Made by a program: the position numbers and the translations under genes
Assembly (NCBI GenBank): GCA_036346255.1
Contig: CM070633.1
Span: 15,934,001 to 15,998,000 of the forward strand
Direction: 5' to 3'
DNA length: 64,000 nt
DNA from: Ampelocalamus luodianensis
Taxonomy: Eukaryota > Streptophyta > Magnoliopsida > Poales > Poaceae
Notes under the pieces: model-generated
The model's database searches: none
Told to the model about the DNA's origin: nothing
The model's input: only the letters and a program-made list of their open reading frames with translations
Part shown: one piece after another, positions 24,437-35,857 of the stretch
Position numbering within the stretch: the first letter of the stretch is position 1
Layout of the letters: every line of letters starts with the position of its first letter

Positions 24437-27400
24437 TGTAACATCCCAATTTTTGGGTCTTTTTGAAAATTTCAAAATAGAAATACTCATTTGAATTTTT
24501 ATGATTTGTTAAAGCTTAATTTGAAATTTCAGAAATAAAATAGTTTAATATGAGTAAATCAAAACTTCAATTAAATAAAAAATTTATTTGATTTGATTTT
24601 CTGTTCTTCTCTTGGAATTCTTTTTCCAAGAATCTTTTTGTTATTTCTTTTGAGTTCTGTTTAGTCTTCTCAAAATTTCTTTTCTTTGTTGGAAAATGTA
24701 ATTTAATTAATTATTTCGAAGTGTTGGCTTTTAACTTGGAATTCTTGCTTATATAAATATTAGTCAAATCAAATCCTGAATATCGGTCAACTCCAAATCA
24801 AAATCCAAATCCCAACGTCTCAATTCAAATCTTTGATCCAAAATCAATTCTTATCTCGACCAATTTTGAATTCAAATTCTCGATTTGAATTCATCTATCT
24901 TCAATTTCAATCTCAGCCGAATTTCAAAATCCAAATTTCCATTTGAAAAGATCATGATTTCATTTAATTTTCCTTAGGCCGAATCTTTTATATTTTTTTC
25001 CCTTTTCCCTTTTCCCTTTTCTCCCTCTCTTCCCTTTCTTTTCTTTTCCTTGCTCTGTTCTCTTGTTGTTAGGCCATTACCACGCTAGCGCCTCGAGCAC
25101 TGCCCTCCCTGTTCCAATTGTGCACTACTCCTGTGCCCGCCGATGCTACCCCTCTGCTTTGGCCGCCCACCTTGCACCCCTTGCCCTTGCCCGTCGCCCA
25201 CACCAGCGCGTGCATGTGCCTTGCGCCACGCTGCCTGCACGCGTCCTGCGCCTACGCACGCCCGTGCCCGCCACGATGCGGCGCCTAGCCCGTGCCGTAA
25301 ACCATCCCGACTCGCGCCCACCCGGCCCCCTAGCCTCCCTTCTCCCTGCGCCATGCACTGAGCCACTCCACGTGTGCTCGCGCCTTGCGCCTCCAATCAC
25401 GCCGCGCTGCTCGCGCCTTTACTCCTGCTGTCGAGAATTCCGCTCGCATTCCCCATCCCTTCTTTCCCCACCTTCACCTATAAATGGGAGCACCGTGTGT
25501 TCCCAACTCCCGTCTTCGATTTGCCCCAAACTCCTTAGCCTAACTCTCCATCGTTTGCCCGGAATGCCCATTGCCATCCGCTCTCATCTTCAAGTCCAGC
25601 AACGACGCCATCAAGTCAATCTTCCTCTCCGATGATCCTCCGAACAATTTGACCGTGTCACATTGTGTTCCCGGTACTCCTCTTCCCATCCCCTACCTCA
25701 ATTCGGTTTTCCCTCGCCGAGGAGCTTCACCACCGTGAGCTCACCATCCCCACCGTCGGTCACCGTGGAGCCACCTCCTCGGAGCTCCCCGAGCAGCCCA
25801 TCCCTTCCCCACCTCTGGGCATAGCGTGTGCTTCCGTCGCCTTGGCCCGGCCGCTGTCGAAGCGTCACCGCCCGTGCGCCTACTCCCTTGCGCGCGCCGC
25901 CTTCGGCCACCTCCTACCGTGCCGTCACCTTCCACGGCTTCCTCTCGAGGTTGGCAACCCATTTTGGGTGTCGCCGCTGGCCATCGGTCCTACCGTCATC
26001 GGTGCCACCGCCGAGCTCTGCCGCTTCCCCTACTTTCTATTGCTTGCTCTATTTCTTCTTTTTTTTTCTTCTGTTCCACTTACAAGTGGGGCCCACCCAC
26101 TACTACAAAAAGGCTAATACTGGACGCCTCATCACAGACAGTTTGGGTTCAGAGACCGTATGTGTTACTGACTGCGCTAAAAACCGTCTGTGAAGAGGTA
26201 ACATTCTAGACAGTTCATGATGAAAACCGTCTATGAAATATCACAGACAGTTCGTAAACATAACCGTCTGTGATATTTAGAACTATCACAGATGGTTTTC
26301 AACAAAAAACCGTCTGTGATACATCTCAGACGGGTATTAATACGAACCGTCTGTGATAATTGTAGACTTCATAGATGGGTTTTATAAGAACCGTCTGTGA
26401 TAATTAAATGTTTCGGCTCCCGCGCGATGCGTCTCTTTGTCTCCTGTGCTGACGGGCGATCAATGCGTTGTCTCTTCGTCTTGCGCGCCGACATTACATA
26501 GGATGCATCTCTTCGACGTTTTATAAGAATGATCATTGCGCGCTATTATCACGAACGGTTTTATTATGGAACTAACAGTTAGAACCGTCTGTGATATTAG
26601 ACCATATCACGGACGGTTTTATTATGGAACCGTCAGTGATAAGTTATCACTCTTTATTAGTAGGAGCCTTGCTAGGTTTGCGCCTTATACTCGTCCGCTC
26701 CCTTGCCCCGACCCCGTTGCCGCCAAAGCCTCCTCCCGACCGCCGCCGCGCGGTATAGGCACTCTCCCGGCTACCTCTCCACTGACCTCCCTCGGCTACC
26801 TCTCCTTAGCCAGATCAGCATCTCTCCCCTGGTGGGGTTGCTTGCTTCGGATGAGGTTTGCGCATAGGGCTCACCCGTGCGTCGGTGGCTTGTCCCCTGC
26901 TTGCTTTGGCCGAGGTTTGTGCATGGGCTCACCCGTGCGCCGATGGCTCATCCCTTGCTTGGTGCCACGCCGCGCCACTTGCCTCCTACGCTTTGATTTT
27001 TATGCTTGAGCATTCAGTAGTGGTGTTCTGATGTTTGGTTGATTTATGCATAGTGGGGACATGGATGTCTGTTGTGCTGGTAGTGGTGTTTGCCGCCGTT
27101 GCCGTGTCACACTAAGGTAAACTACTCCTCTTTATTCTCTATCCCGTTCTCTCCCCTTTGCTCTATGATGGTGTTGGTGATGATATGGATGATACTGCTA
27201 GTGTGGCATGAGCCCTTGAGCCCCACTCAAAGTGATATTTTGTGGGCTCTTGAATTGCTCTATGATGAATTGATGTCACAAATGCAATTGGATGTAATAT
27301 TGTGTATAGATTGTGCCTTAAGCTGTTAGATTACCTGCTGTTATGTATTGTTTCGAGCATGCAATTTATACATTCTGATATACTTGTTGTCCTATATCAC

Positions 27401-27630
27401 AGTTGATAGTATCTTGATATATTTTGCTCCTGTGTAATAAGTTAATTTTGGTTGATTTGCTAATATATTAGCAAGTTTTAATCTTATGCAATTAGCCTTC
27501 TGAGATCAATAATCAATCTTCTTAATCTTACCTTTGTTTGTATAATCAACTAGCCTCTTGCCATTTAACTAGCCTCTTGCCATTCATTTTACCTTTGCCA
27601 AGTATGTCCTACCATTCTATTCTTGATCTC

Positions 27631-28328
27631 TTCTCTATAAAGTCTCTAAGCAGTGGCTGTTTGTACCTTTAAAACCAGCATCATATATATATTATATATA
27701 GATTGTTCGTAGTCCCTTAGCCACTTTCGAGGGGTCGTCCATGCAGCATGAGGAGGATGAGACAGTAGCCACGGGCAACTTCATCGAGCCTATGAAGTTT
27801 AAGAAGCATGTCTGTCAGGAGAGCGTCAGGACATCCAATTACCTCGATGTCGTCGATAGGTAATTAGACGTCGCTATATTCATAAAGTGACGTGGACACG
27901 CAGGTACTCCGACTAGGAAGTGGCTTCATGTATCAGCAACCAACCATTCCTTGATGTCAAGTCACCATAAAACTAAGTTCATTGATCTAAGTTCTATGAT
28001 GACTTGACATCAAGGAATGGTTGGTTGCTGATACATGAAGCCACTTTTCAATCGAAGTACCTGCGCGTCCACGTCATTTACTGAACATGGTAACGTCCAA
28101 TTACCTATCGACGACATCTAGGTAATTGGATGTCCTGACGCTCTCCTGACAGCCATGCTTCTTAAACTTGCATGGGCTCGATGAAGTTGCCCATGGCTGC
28201 TGTCTCATCCTCCTCATGCTGCGTGGATGACCCCCCGAAAGTGGCTGAGGGACTACGAATAATATATATATAATATGATGCCGGTTTTAAAGGCACAAGC
28301 AACCACTACTTGGAGACTTTATAGAGAA
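27631..28328. repeat. Large inverted repeat (hairpin) inside the CACTA element
   Basis: Left arm 27631-27974 and right arm 27990-28328 are reverse complements along nearly their whole length, with scattered mismatches and short indels, around a 15-nt loop. The outer ends are TTCTCTATAAAGTCTC and its complement. A transcript would fold into a ~340-bp duplex. AT-rich stretches (TATATATA, near 27690 and 28265) lie within both arms. Confidence 0.93.
27741..27863 (+). CDS. Short open frame in the hairpin left arm, function unknown
   Basis: A 40-codon frame starting MQHEEDETVATG and ending VVDR, with acidic then basic composition. It has the look of a captured host exon, but I do not recognise the parent. 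It is not preserved in the right arm, whose copy has diverged. Probably not translated; recorded because its composition is more gene-like than its AT-rich surroundings. Confidence 0.25.
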   Translation: MQHEEDETVATGNFIEPMKFKKHVCQESVRTSNYLDVVDR

Positions 28329-29597
28329 AAGTCATCACAAACGGTTCCAGATACAAACCGTCTATAGAGAAAAGTTATCATAGATGGTTTCAGCTACAAA
28401 CCATCTATAGAGAAAAGTCATCACATACGGTTTCAGGTACAAACTGTCTATAGAGAAAACTCATCACAAACGGTTTCAGCTACACACCGTCTGTGATAAT
28501 AAACTATCACTGATGGTTCTGAGTTAATAACCTTTTATGATAGTCTGCATCACAGACGGTTCGAAAACTGTCTGTGATGACCTCATATCATTACTGACCC
28601 ATAAACTCAGACGGCTCATGAAACCGTCTATGATGACATTTTTGAACCGTCTGTGAAGGCCTTTTCTATAGTAGTGACTTGTCATACACAGTCCTCTCTC
28701 TTTCCACCTCTCTCTCACTTACAAATGGGGCCCACAAGTCAGCATATTCTTTTAATCTTTAATTCTGAAATGGAATATTCACTCCTTTTCTATTTTCTAT
28801 CATTTTTTGTGATATTCAAACTTTTGGACGTTCGTTCTCCTTCATACAGACTCCTATTCTATCGATTCTTGTTCCTAAATTCATATAAATTCATAACATC
28901 CAACGTTAGATTTTTATTAGATTTTCTGTTATTTATTTTATCTTGTTTCACGCGTATAGAATCCGACGTTACCGAAGCAAATTTGGACCAATCGGAACGT
29001 GTGACCTCAACCTTCGATGAAGGCAAGTCTCCTTTGACCATATTGTATCTATATTTTCCAAAATATGTTTTAAGTTTCAAAATTAATATGCATTGCTATT
29101 TACATAAAATGATAAGTTCAAATCTTAGGTTGTTACTTAATCTAACTTTGTTGATGTCTTCATTTGATGTTGTTACCCTTTAGTCATTGTCGCCCTAATA
29201 CATAAAATCCTTAGTAATGATTAATTTATTGTTAGATAATGGGAATACAATATCACAAAATTAGATGAATATAGTGAAGAAGGGCATCTTTGTGGATTAT
29301 ATATATTGTTGAGAACGAATATAAAGTTAATTTGGCAGAACCAATTATATCTTGGAAGTGTCTCACTTGAAGCACTGATTTGATTATCTGGGATCAAAGG
29401 GAGAGATTGAATTTAAACCAAATTTTAGTTCAATTAAATTGAGTATAGTAAGTGATTGTTGGAGATTTAGTATTGTGAAATTGATCCAATAAATGTGGCG
29501 ATTAAAAGAAGGAAAGTATGGATTTTCATATCAATTCACGATGAGAATTTTGGTGGATTGGTTGAATCATGTAGAATGCGTAAACTTTGTAGAATTT

Positions 29598-29891
29598 TAT
29601 TGGATAATAGGAATATATCTTTGTTGAATTATAGGAATATATCTTTGTTGGATAACATGAATATATCTTTGTTAGGTTATAGGAATATATCTTTGTTGGA
29701 TAATAGGAATATATCTTTATTGGATTATAGGAATATATCTTTGCTGGATTATAGGAATATATCTTTGCTGGATTATCTGATTATATCTTTGTTGGATTAT
29801 AGATAAATATCACTATTGGATTACAAGAATATATTATTGTTGGATTATAGAGATACATTATTGTTGGATTATATAAACACATTATTGATGG

Positions 29892-29951
<60 letters not shown>
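29598..29951 (+). repeat. ~24-bp minisatellite followed by (AT)n
   Basis: About 12 units of a 24-bp repeat (consensus around GGAATATATCTTTGTTGGAT) run from 29598 to 29892 and become more divergent towards the 3' end. An uninterrupted (AT)n tract of about 29 dinucleotides (29893-29951) follows. It lies inside solo LTR D and is not seen in solo LTRs B or C. Confidence 0.92.
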
Positions 29952-29953
<2 letters not shown>

Positions 29954-30309
29954 GGTAGAACTACTTAGACAAGCTATATCGATCATCATTATCCTATGGG
30001 TGGGATTTATTATTACCTTTATGCAAACCGCTTGAGAAATGTATGGCAATAGGTATTGCTGTTGGTTTTCAAAATAAAATAAGATAGTAAAAATCTATTT
30101 AGACTTGGACTGATGGTAAGTTCAAGCGGGTGCAACTAGAGCACGAGAAATTGCATTGTGGTAAGTTCGCTCAAGTCATATTAAGGACCGACGCCAGACT
30201 ATCCAAACCGAGTACTACCGCACAACCACATGTCCTATATGGAAAGAACCGGTGAATAATCTATTGAGTCCAAGCATTACGCAGTGCAGTCGTAGTTGAT
30301 AGGTGTTCT

Positions 30310-30540
30310 CTTGATTATGGTAAATGCACTTTTATATCTTGGGATGTGCAGGTTATGGTAAATGTACTTCCATATCCTGGATAGTTCAGACGATGGTAAA
30401 TGAATGTCCATGTCTGTCGGAGCTTACGCCGAGTGATGGTAATTGACATCCATGTCCGGACAGGTTATCCCCCACAACGGTGAACTCCGGGTCGATGGTA
30501 AATGACGTCCATGACTTGGGGTTAAGCTCATCGGGTGGGC
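30310..30540 (+). repeat. Degenerate ATGGTAAATG repeat block
   Basis: The word ATGGTAA(A/T)TG recurs five times at 40-60 bp spacing, each time followed by a (C/T)CCAT(A/G)(T/A)C-like word. It is inside solo LTR D. Confidence 0.6.
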
Positions 30541-31427
30541 TAATGTTAGGATAAAGTATTATAAAAGTCCTATGATAATCGTTTAGTCGCACGCCTAAGG
30601 AAGCATGTCATGGCTAACATTATAAGTTGATTATCTCGTGTGGGTCAAGCTGTACAACCTCTGCAGAATGTAAAACTATTCGAATAGCCGTGCCCGCGGT
30701 CAAGTGCAGGAAAGGTGCGTTTTTCACATGGTATATTTTGGTTTTGATTTCAGAAGAGTAAATTTTGGGAGCCCGAGAGCGGTTGGGACTCTCAAGTAGT
30801 TTTTCTAGCAGCTAGAGCCAGTTGGGCAACTAGAGCCCTATCCTTTGAACCTTGGCGGCTAGAACCTTAATGCTAGTGGTTGGTAGCTAGAACCTCCACT
30901 AGTGATACAATTAATTTATTTATCGAACTACTTTTTGTCAAAAGCACTTTATGAAAACTGTTGAAACTTAAAATATTTCTTTGTGCAAAAGAACCATATA
31001 AGGCTCATTTGTTAAAGCTATGCATATGCATTTTTCCAAGACTTGCAGAGTACTTTATGTACTCACGTGCTACACTCAAAACAAATATCAGAAGCCTTCA
31101 AAGTTGCTGAGGAGGAGTACTTTGAAGACCATACGAACTAGGGTGCGCTCCCCTACTCGATTGTCTGTGAGCATATGGATGGGCCATCACTTGGAGTTAT
31201 CTTCTTCCGCTGCAGTTTATTCGAGTTGTTTAGCCTGAAAGGGCAGTAATTGTAAGCTTTGACCATGATGTCATTACTCTTTATTCAATATTATACAATA
31301 GTTTGACGCTTGAAAGTTATGTGTTGATATTCAATAATGTAACTATGTGCACTAGCTACTGATTCAGGGACTAGTGCAAATATACACAGAGGGTTTCGGA
31401 TTCAAAAATTTGGGTCCCGACAATATG

Positions 31428-33389
31428 GGGTATTACACCAATTGTTTACCAAAATAACAATCAAACATATACTCATTTATATTTAGCAGTTACTTTCCCT
31501 TTGGCTGCTCCTTACTAATTCAATAGTTTCGCTGCTTTGCAAATTTTGTTTTTTGTTTTTCACTTCTGACGACCATGCATTTAATATGGACAGGATTGGA
31601 AGATAATCAAACAAGCAGAAGCTGTAGCAAAAGGAAAATCAATGCTTCCCCTATTGCCTTCAGGTTTTATGTTCAATGAATAAACTAGGCTACCAACTAC
31701 CATTTCTTGGTGTTTGCTTCCAAATTGCTTTGTCTTTGCTTTAAATAGACCATCTATTGATGCCACATGGCTTCTTCCTCTCCCCTCGTTCTCTCTTATC
31801 TATATCATCAAAAATCTTACGTGGTAAGGATTATAAACGATTGGTGTCACCCCATTATACATGCCTAAAAAAGACAACCAAATGTTTTTTCATTTATAAG
31901 TAGTTTTAGGATGTGATGTATTTTTCCCCTGGTTAGAGAGTCTAATTATCTTATAGAATTGTTTAATTGAAGAAAAAAAACGATGATAAAATTGTCAACA
32001 AAGATAAATACCCAGTTATGTATGTTCATGGCATCTTTATATCCTGAAATCTGCCGCATTCTAACTATACTAATGGCCTTCGTGCGGCTTGGCATGCCGG
32101 GGCGTAAGAGTCGATGATCATGTCGTATGCATGGATGTTAATTTTAATGATGCATATACCTAAAGTATTCAAATTTGATGTGGATCAAACCTCCTGATAA
32201 GATTCAATCCGTTAGTTGCCCAATCTTTTATAGTGGAAAAACAAACTCACAAACCAATTCGGTTGAATTAAATTGTAAGAAAATCAGCACACTCACAAAC
32301 CGGTCTAATAGATTGAATTGCAAGTATTATAGTAGCCGTGGTGAACAGTACCCATGCATGAATAGTACTGTGCATGAACAATACCCGAACTCTTGATCTC
32401 TCTCTCTCTCAATCCTTCTCTCTCAACTCATCTCAAGAACACATGATATGTACCAAAATGGCTTTTCTGAATTTTATTATCTAAATAATAACTTGTTCAC
32501 CCCTACAAAGGATATTTACAATAGCTTATATAGCCATCCTGAGACACCTAAAACAAGAAACAGACTCTAAAGATAACTTAGACACAAAAATAGAAACACT
32601 GAATTTTTTGTTGTCGACTTCTTTTGGATGTTGCGGTGCACACAAATGGAATCTTAAGGTGACACTTTATTATTTGTGAGGGCCTTGAAGTTATATTTCC
32701 ATGGAGTCCAAGAATACTCAAATCGGAGTTCATATGCAAAAGTTATAGCGTTTTCAAATCGGACTGTACTGGCGACGACGGGTTCAATCCGAATTGACTT
32801 CAAACCTTCCAATCTTCAATTTCCTTGTTCGGGCCGGGCCAACTTGGATCCATGGAAAACATGAAAAATGAAGTCTCCTAGACCATTGAAAGTTATGAAA
32901 TTTCCGGATATCACCCAAAAAGGTCGTACAAGTCACGGATTCCCCAAGATTGTCAGCTCTCGTGTAACTTTTTGGACAGACCGTGCAGCATCCAATGAAG
33001 TTACCATAACTTTTTATAGAAAGCTCCAACTTGAGATCCATTTGATCTGTTGGAAACTAGACTTGATAATCTTTGTAAATATAAACTTTGTTTTAATTGA
33101 AAACTTCAGAATTCATGCAGAAACGTTGATGAACATGACGGATAGAACACTGAGTGCGCACATGCACATGCAATTGTTTTTCTATTGTCCCTCCGGTTTC
33201 ACATGCAATATCCATGCCTCGTATGTGTGCCGGTCCATGCGCGTGTACCTCCTCACGCGCACCATGCATGCATTCATGTGCTGCATGCAAGTGCACGCTT
33301 AGCTTCATACGCTTCTCCATCTTTCTTCTCTACGATTCCTATAATTAACTCAAGCGAAATAAATTCCATACAAGAATTAATTTTATAAA
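31428..33389. other. Intergenic stretch with retroelement-like debris
   Basis: No convincing gene. A possible terminal exon is listed separately at 31594-31683. About 32395-33090 looks like an LTR relic read on the minus strand: a TATA-type GGCTATATAAGC near 32530, and (CT)n at 32395-32412. About 33155-33300 is dense in CATGCA/TGCATG words. No paired ends or target duplications were found. Confidence 0.4.
31594..31683 (+). pseudogene. Possible orphan terminal exon, function unknown
   Basis: After an acceptor-like GGACAG the frame reads DWKIIKQAEAVAKGK, then MLPLLPSGFMFNE, and stops. The composition is protein-like and an AG acceptor stands exactly at its start. However, no upstream exon of a matching gene is visible within the preceding transposon block. 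It may be the 3' remnant of a host gene disrupted by solo LTR D and its neighbours. I do not recognise the family. Confidence 0.25.
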
Positions 33390-33565
33390 CAAAAATAGTG
33401 GGGTTGACTGCATCAGAACCTGTGGTGCTAACTTGGGGAGGCTCAGCTGACGTAGCTGGAGGTGACTCCAATCACCAAGTACACATCGGACCCGGGGCTG
33501 GTGTTGGGCAGAAGATTGCCATGAACCGGACCTACATCGTGTACGGGCTCAAGCTCGACAACATT
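33390..33565 (+). pseudogene. VARICOSE/EDC4-like fragment, segment 2 (plus strand)
   Basis: The translation gives LEVTPITKYTSDPGLVLG and then, after a one-base frame change, AMNRTYIVYGLKLDNI. This is the segment just before the WD40 domain of the plant VARICOSE (EDC4-type) mRNA-decapping scaffold. A stop interrupts the frame before LEV. It ends abruptly at about 33565, where potassium-transporter sequence begins on the opposite strand. The adjoining upstream segment of the same parent exon lies inverted at 35858-36420. Confidence 0.75.
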
Positions 33566-35555
33566 CTGCAGCAGCTGTTGCAACGACAAATGCTGGCCAA
33601 AGTATACAACCTGTGCCAAATAATTATGTCATTTTGTATTCTCATAGATATGCTAATTGAGGAGTTCATAGGTTTGATTTTACCTAGAAGAGAATAATAG
33701 AAGGCATGTGAGACACGATCATTATGTGTAGCTATAAAGGCAGCTTGACCAGTATAATGCAAAAGAAGGCATGGGAAGACAACCACAGTCAAAGCAATCT
33801 GCATATTGAAATGGTAAGGGATGTTGTCAACAAGCAAGCAAATAGGTTGATTTCTGTACCCATGTGAAAATGTCTGTTAAAAATGTAGATATGCCTCTAA
33901 ACATTTCCTACTGAATCCATGCTACTTAATTCTTATCAGAACATGCATAACCAACAACAATGACAACCAACAAATGGTACCTGAATAGCTTGTACAGGAA
34001 AATATAAAAGGTTAGCAAATAATGCTTCTGTCCCTGCAACATGAGCCAAAAAGTCAGTTTTGGTTATTGCTAGTTTGCAAAGGACAAGCCACACTATGAA
34101 ATCATGTAAGAATTTTAGACCTGTTATGCTGAGCATAATTCCTCCAAGAGAAGCCCAACTAATCTTCCCTCTCTTAAAGTACCGATATACATAAACAGGA
34201 ATGAACGCCTTAATAACTGACCAATCATATTTACATATGTTTATAGCTCCCAGGATTCCAATGAGTATGAACCAAAGGAATAATATTGGTGCAAAAAGCC
34301 AGATGACTTTATCGGTACCATAGTGCTGCATGCTGAACAATCCAATCAATATCACCATGGAGACAATTACAAACACATCTGATAAGGAAAAGAAACTACA
34401 ATGATTCAGTTAACCACACATAGGTCTAACTTTCAGTATTATTTATCTGCTCTATCTGATTATAACAAACAGAACTATTCCCATGCATACTGCCATTTAG
34501 AGTTCCTCGAATGAAAGGTGATGCTTCAAATCTCAGTTAGCATGTTAATGTTATTGTTTGCATGTTCTTATCAACATGTATAGTTAGATTAACAGCAATG
34601 GCAAATCTGACATCTTCCTCTAAAGTGCAATAGCAGATAAATATCAATGCGCAGACAGTAAAGTAGATGCTAATAAAAGCAGAAAATATACTAATTTCAA
34701 CATTGCACAAGTACCATTTCTCATTTTAGGTTCATTGACCTTTATTCCACCTGTTGCAGAAAGAACTGCAAATTGTAACGCAGTAACTAATATCAATCTC
34801 CTTGGGTAAAAGTTAACAGTAGAGCTATGAAATAACAAGCATCATAAAACATATATGTAGTACAGTAAAAATGGATGGAAGACCACTATAGCAACACTAG
34901 TCTGTTGTGGTCCAACAATGTTCAATTGGTAACCTCAGAGGCTCAGCGCTGTGTAAGACAGGAAAGGGGCAATGCAATAGCAACATAGAGCAAAGCAGAA
35001 GATCACCATGACCCAAGTTTTTCATGTTAAAGCATGTAAATTAATTTGTGTGATTGCTAGGACATCATCTAACTGAAAAAAAGTGGGTGCAGGATACGTC
35101 AAAGGAACTTTTAGCAAGCATTTTTTTTTGGTGAATGTTTGAGTAACCAAATTTGATGCTTAGTTGGCCAAGGACAGGAAGTTGTGAATGAACATGTTGG
35201 TTTACTGATCATATCAGAGTTATCAGGCTGAAAGCTCTAGGTTCTCACAACAATACTATTTTTGAGAAAATATAATACTAAAGCCATGATAAAACATAGA
35301 GGTGCTCACCTGATAAGGCAGGAGTGAGAATTCCATCTCCAACAGCCATGCAAGTAACAAAAAGTACAATAATAAGAATGACATTTTTTCTGAATTGGTG
35401 CCCCTCTAACCATCTTTTGATCTTTGCAGTAAGAGACCTTTCATCATATGTGTGACGGATATATGTCGTTAGCTCTTCATCGGTTCTATGTTGATTGGGA
35501 ATGATTTTTATCTTTCTGTGCCGGCAAAGAAGAGAATAAAGAGCAAACGTTCCAC
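33566..35555 (-). pseudogene. HAK/KUP potassium transporter gene fragment
   Basis: Six consecutive exons are kept on the minus strand: 35310-35555, 34715-34765, 34121-34378, 33981-34033, 33684-33798 and 33566-33610. Splice sites are GT-AG, phases are compatible and there are no stops, giving about 256 codons. Hallmarks include GGTFALYSLLCRH, IPNQHRTDEELTTY, RWLEGHQFRKN, GDGILTPALS, GLFSMQHYGTDK, YFKRGK, LGGIMLSITGTEALFA and YTGQAAF. This is roughly a third of a ~780-residue plasma-membrane K+ permease. The N-terminal exons (GDIGTSPLY) and everything after the ILWPAFVVATAAA segment are absent. Retained introns mean it was copied as DNA, not through mRNA. It joins VARICOSE-like pieces at both ends. 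Not a functional transporter. Confidence 0.9.
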
Positions 35556-35650
35556 CTGAAATTACAAATAAACCACTAGCATGTTTGATATTCATAGTTG
35601 GAAAGATACACAGAGAAACAAAAGGCGGGTTAGGAATAGTTGTGCTGACA

Positions 35651-35795
35651 GTCTGACAAGAATTTTTGAAGCAGTAACTAGAGCAACATTCAAGTCTCAA
35701 ATTGATACCTAGCGTACTAATAGTCTGACAAGAATTTTTCAAGCAGTAACTGGATTAACTTTCAGGTCTCACATTGATACCTAGCAATTTAAGCA
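35651..35795. repeat. 72-bp tandem duplication at the HAK/VARICOSE boundary
   Basis: Two copies beginning GTCTGACAAGAATTTTT start at 35651 and 35723 and share AGCAGTAACT, then (C/T)CAAGTCTCA or its variant, and ATTGATACCTAGC. The block lies in intron-like sequence between the first HAK exon and the VARICOSE-like fragment. Confidence 0.85.
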
Positions 35796-35857
35796 TATCT
35801 TTTTTGCTACTTTTGGAAAGAAATTGACCAGAATTTCCTTTGTATGATTGGTGCATC

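Larger units (their letters stand above)
26098..28676. mobile_element. Non-autonomous CACTA element
   Basis: Ends CACTACTACAAAAAGGC and GCCTTTTCTATAGTAGTG form imperfect CACTA terminal inverted repeats. Subterminal regions hold many copies of (A)ACCGTCTGTGAT and its complement ATCACAGACGGTT, the expected transposase-binding repeats. The flanks are ACC and ACT, a 3-bp duplication with one mismatch. It encodes no transposase. The interior holds a GC-rich segment with an imperfect duplication around GGGCTCACCCGTGCG (about 26860 and 26926) and a long hairpin (27631-28328). Confidence 0.9.
24437..31422 (+). mobile_element. Solo LTR D (Ty3 type), interrupted by a CACTA element
   Basis: Starts TGTAACATCCCAATTTTTG and ends TTTGGGTCCCGACA, with an exact 5-bp duplication ATATG (24432-24436 and 31423-31427). 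Removing the CACTA insert leaves about 4.4 kb. A TATA box (CACCTATAAATGGGAG) lies near 25477 downstream of a C-rich segment. The distal half has the CTATTCGAATAG palindrome (30676-30687) and the GTCTGTGAGCATATGGATGG block shared with solo LTR C. Internal minisatellites (29598-29951, 30310-30540) expand it relative to LTR C. Confidence 0.92.

Noticed and set aside
25063..26209. Several long Pro/Arg/Ala-rich frames on both strands
   Set aside because: They lie in the C-rich U3/R segment of solo LTR D with overlapping frames on both strands and no recognised domain.
29495..29806. 103-residue repetitive frame (NISLLDYR-like)
   Set aside because: Translation of the 24-bp minisatellite; no independent coding evidence.
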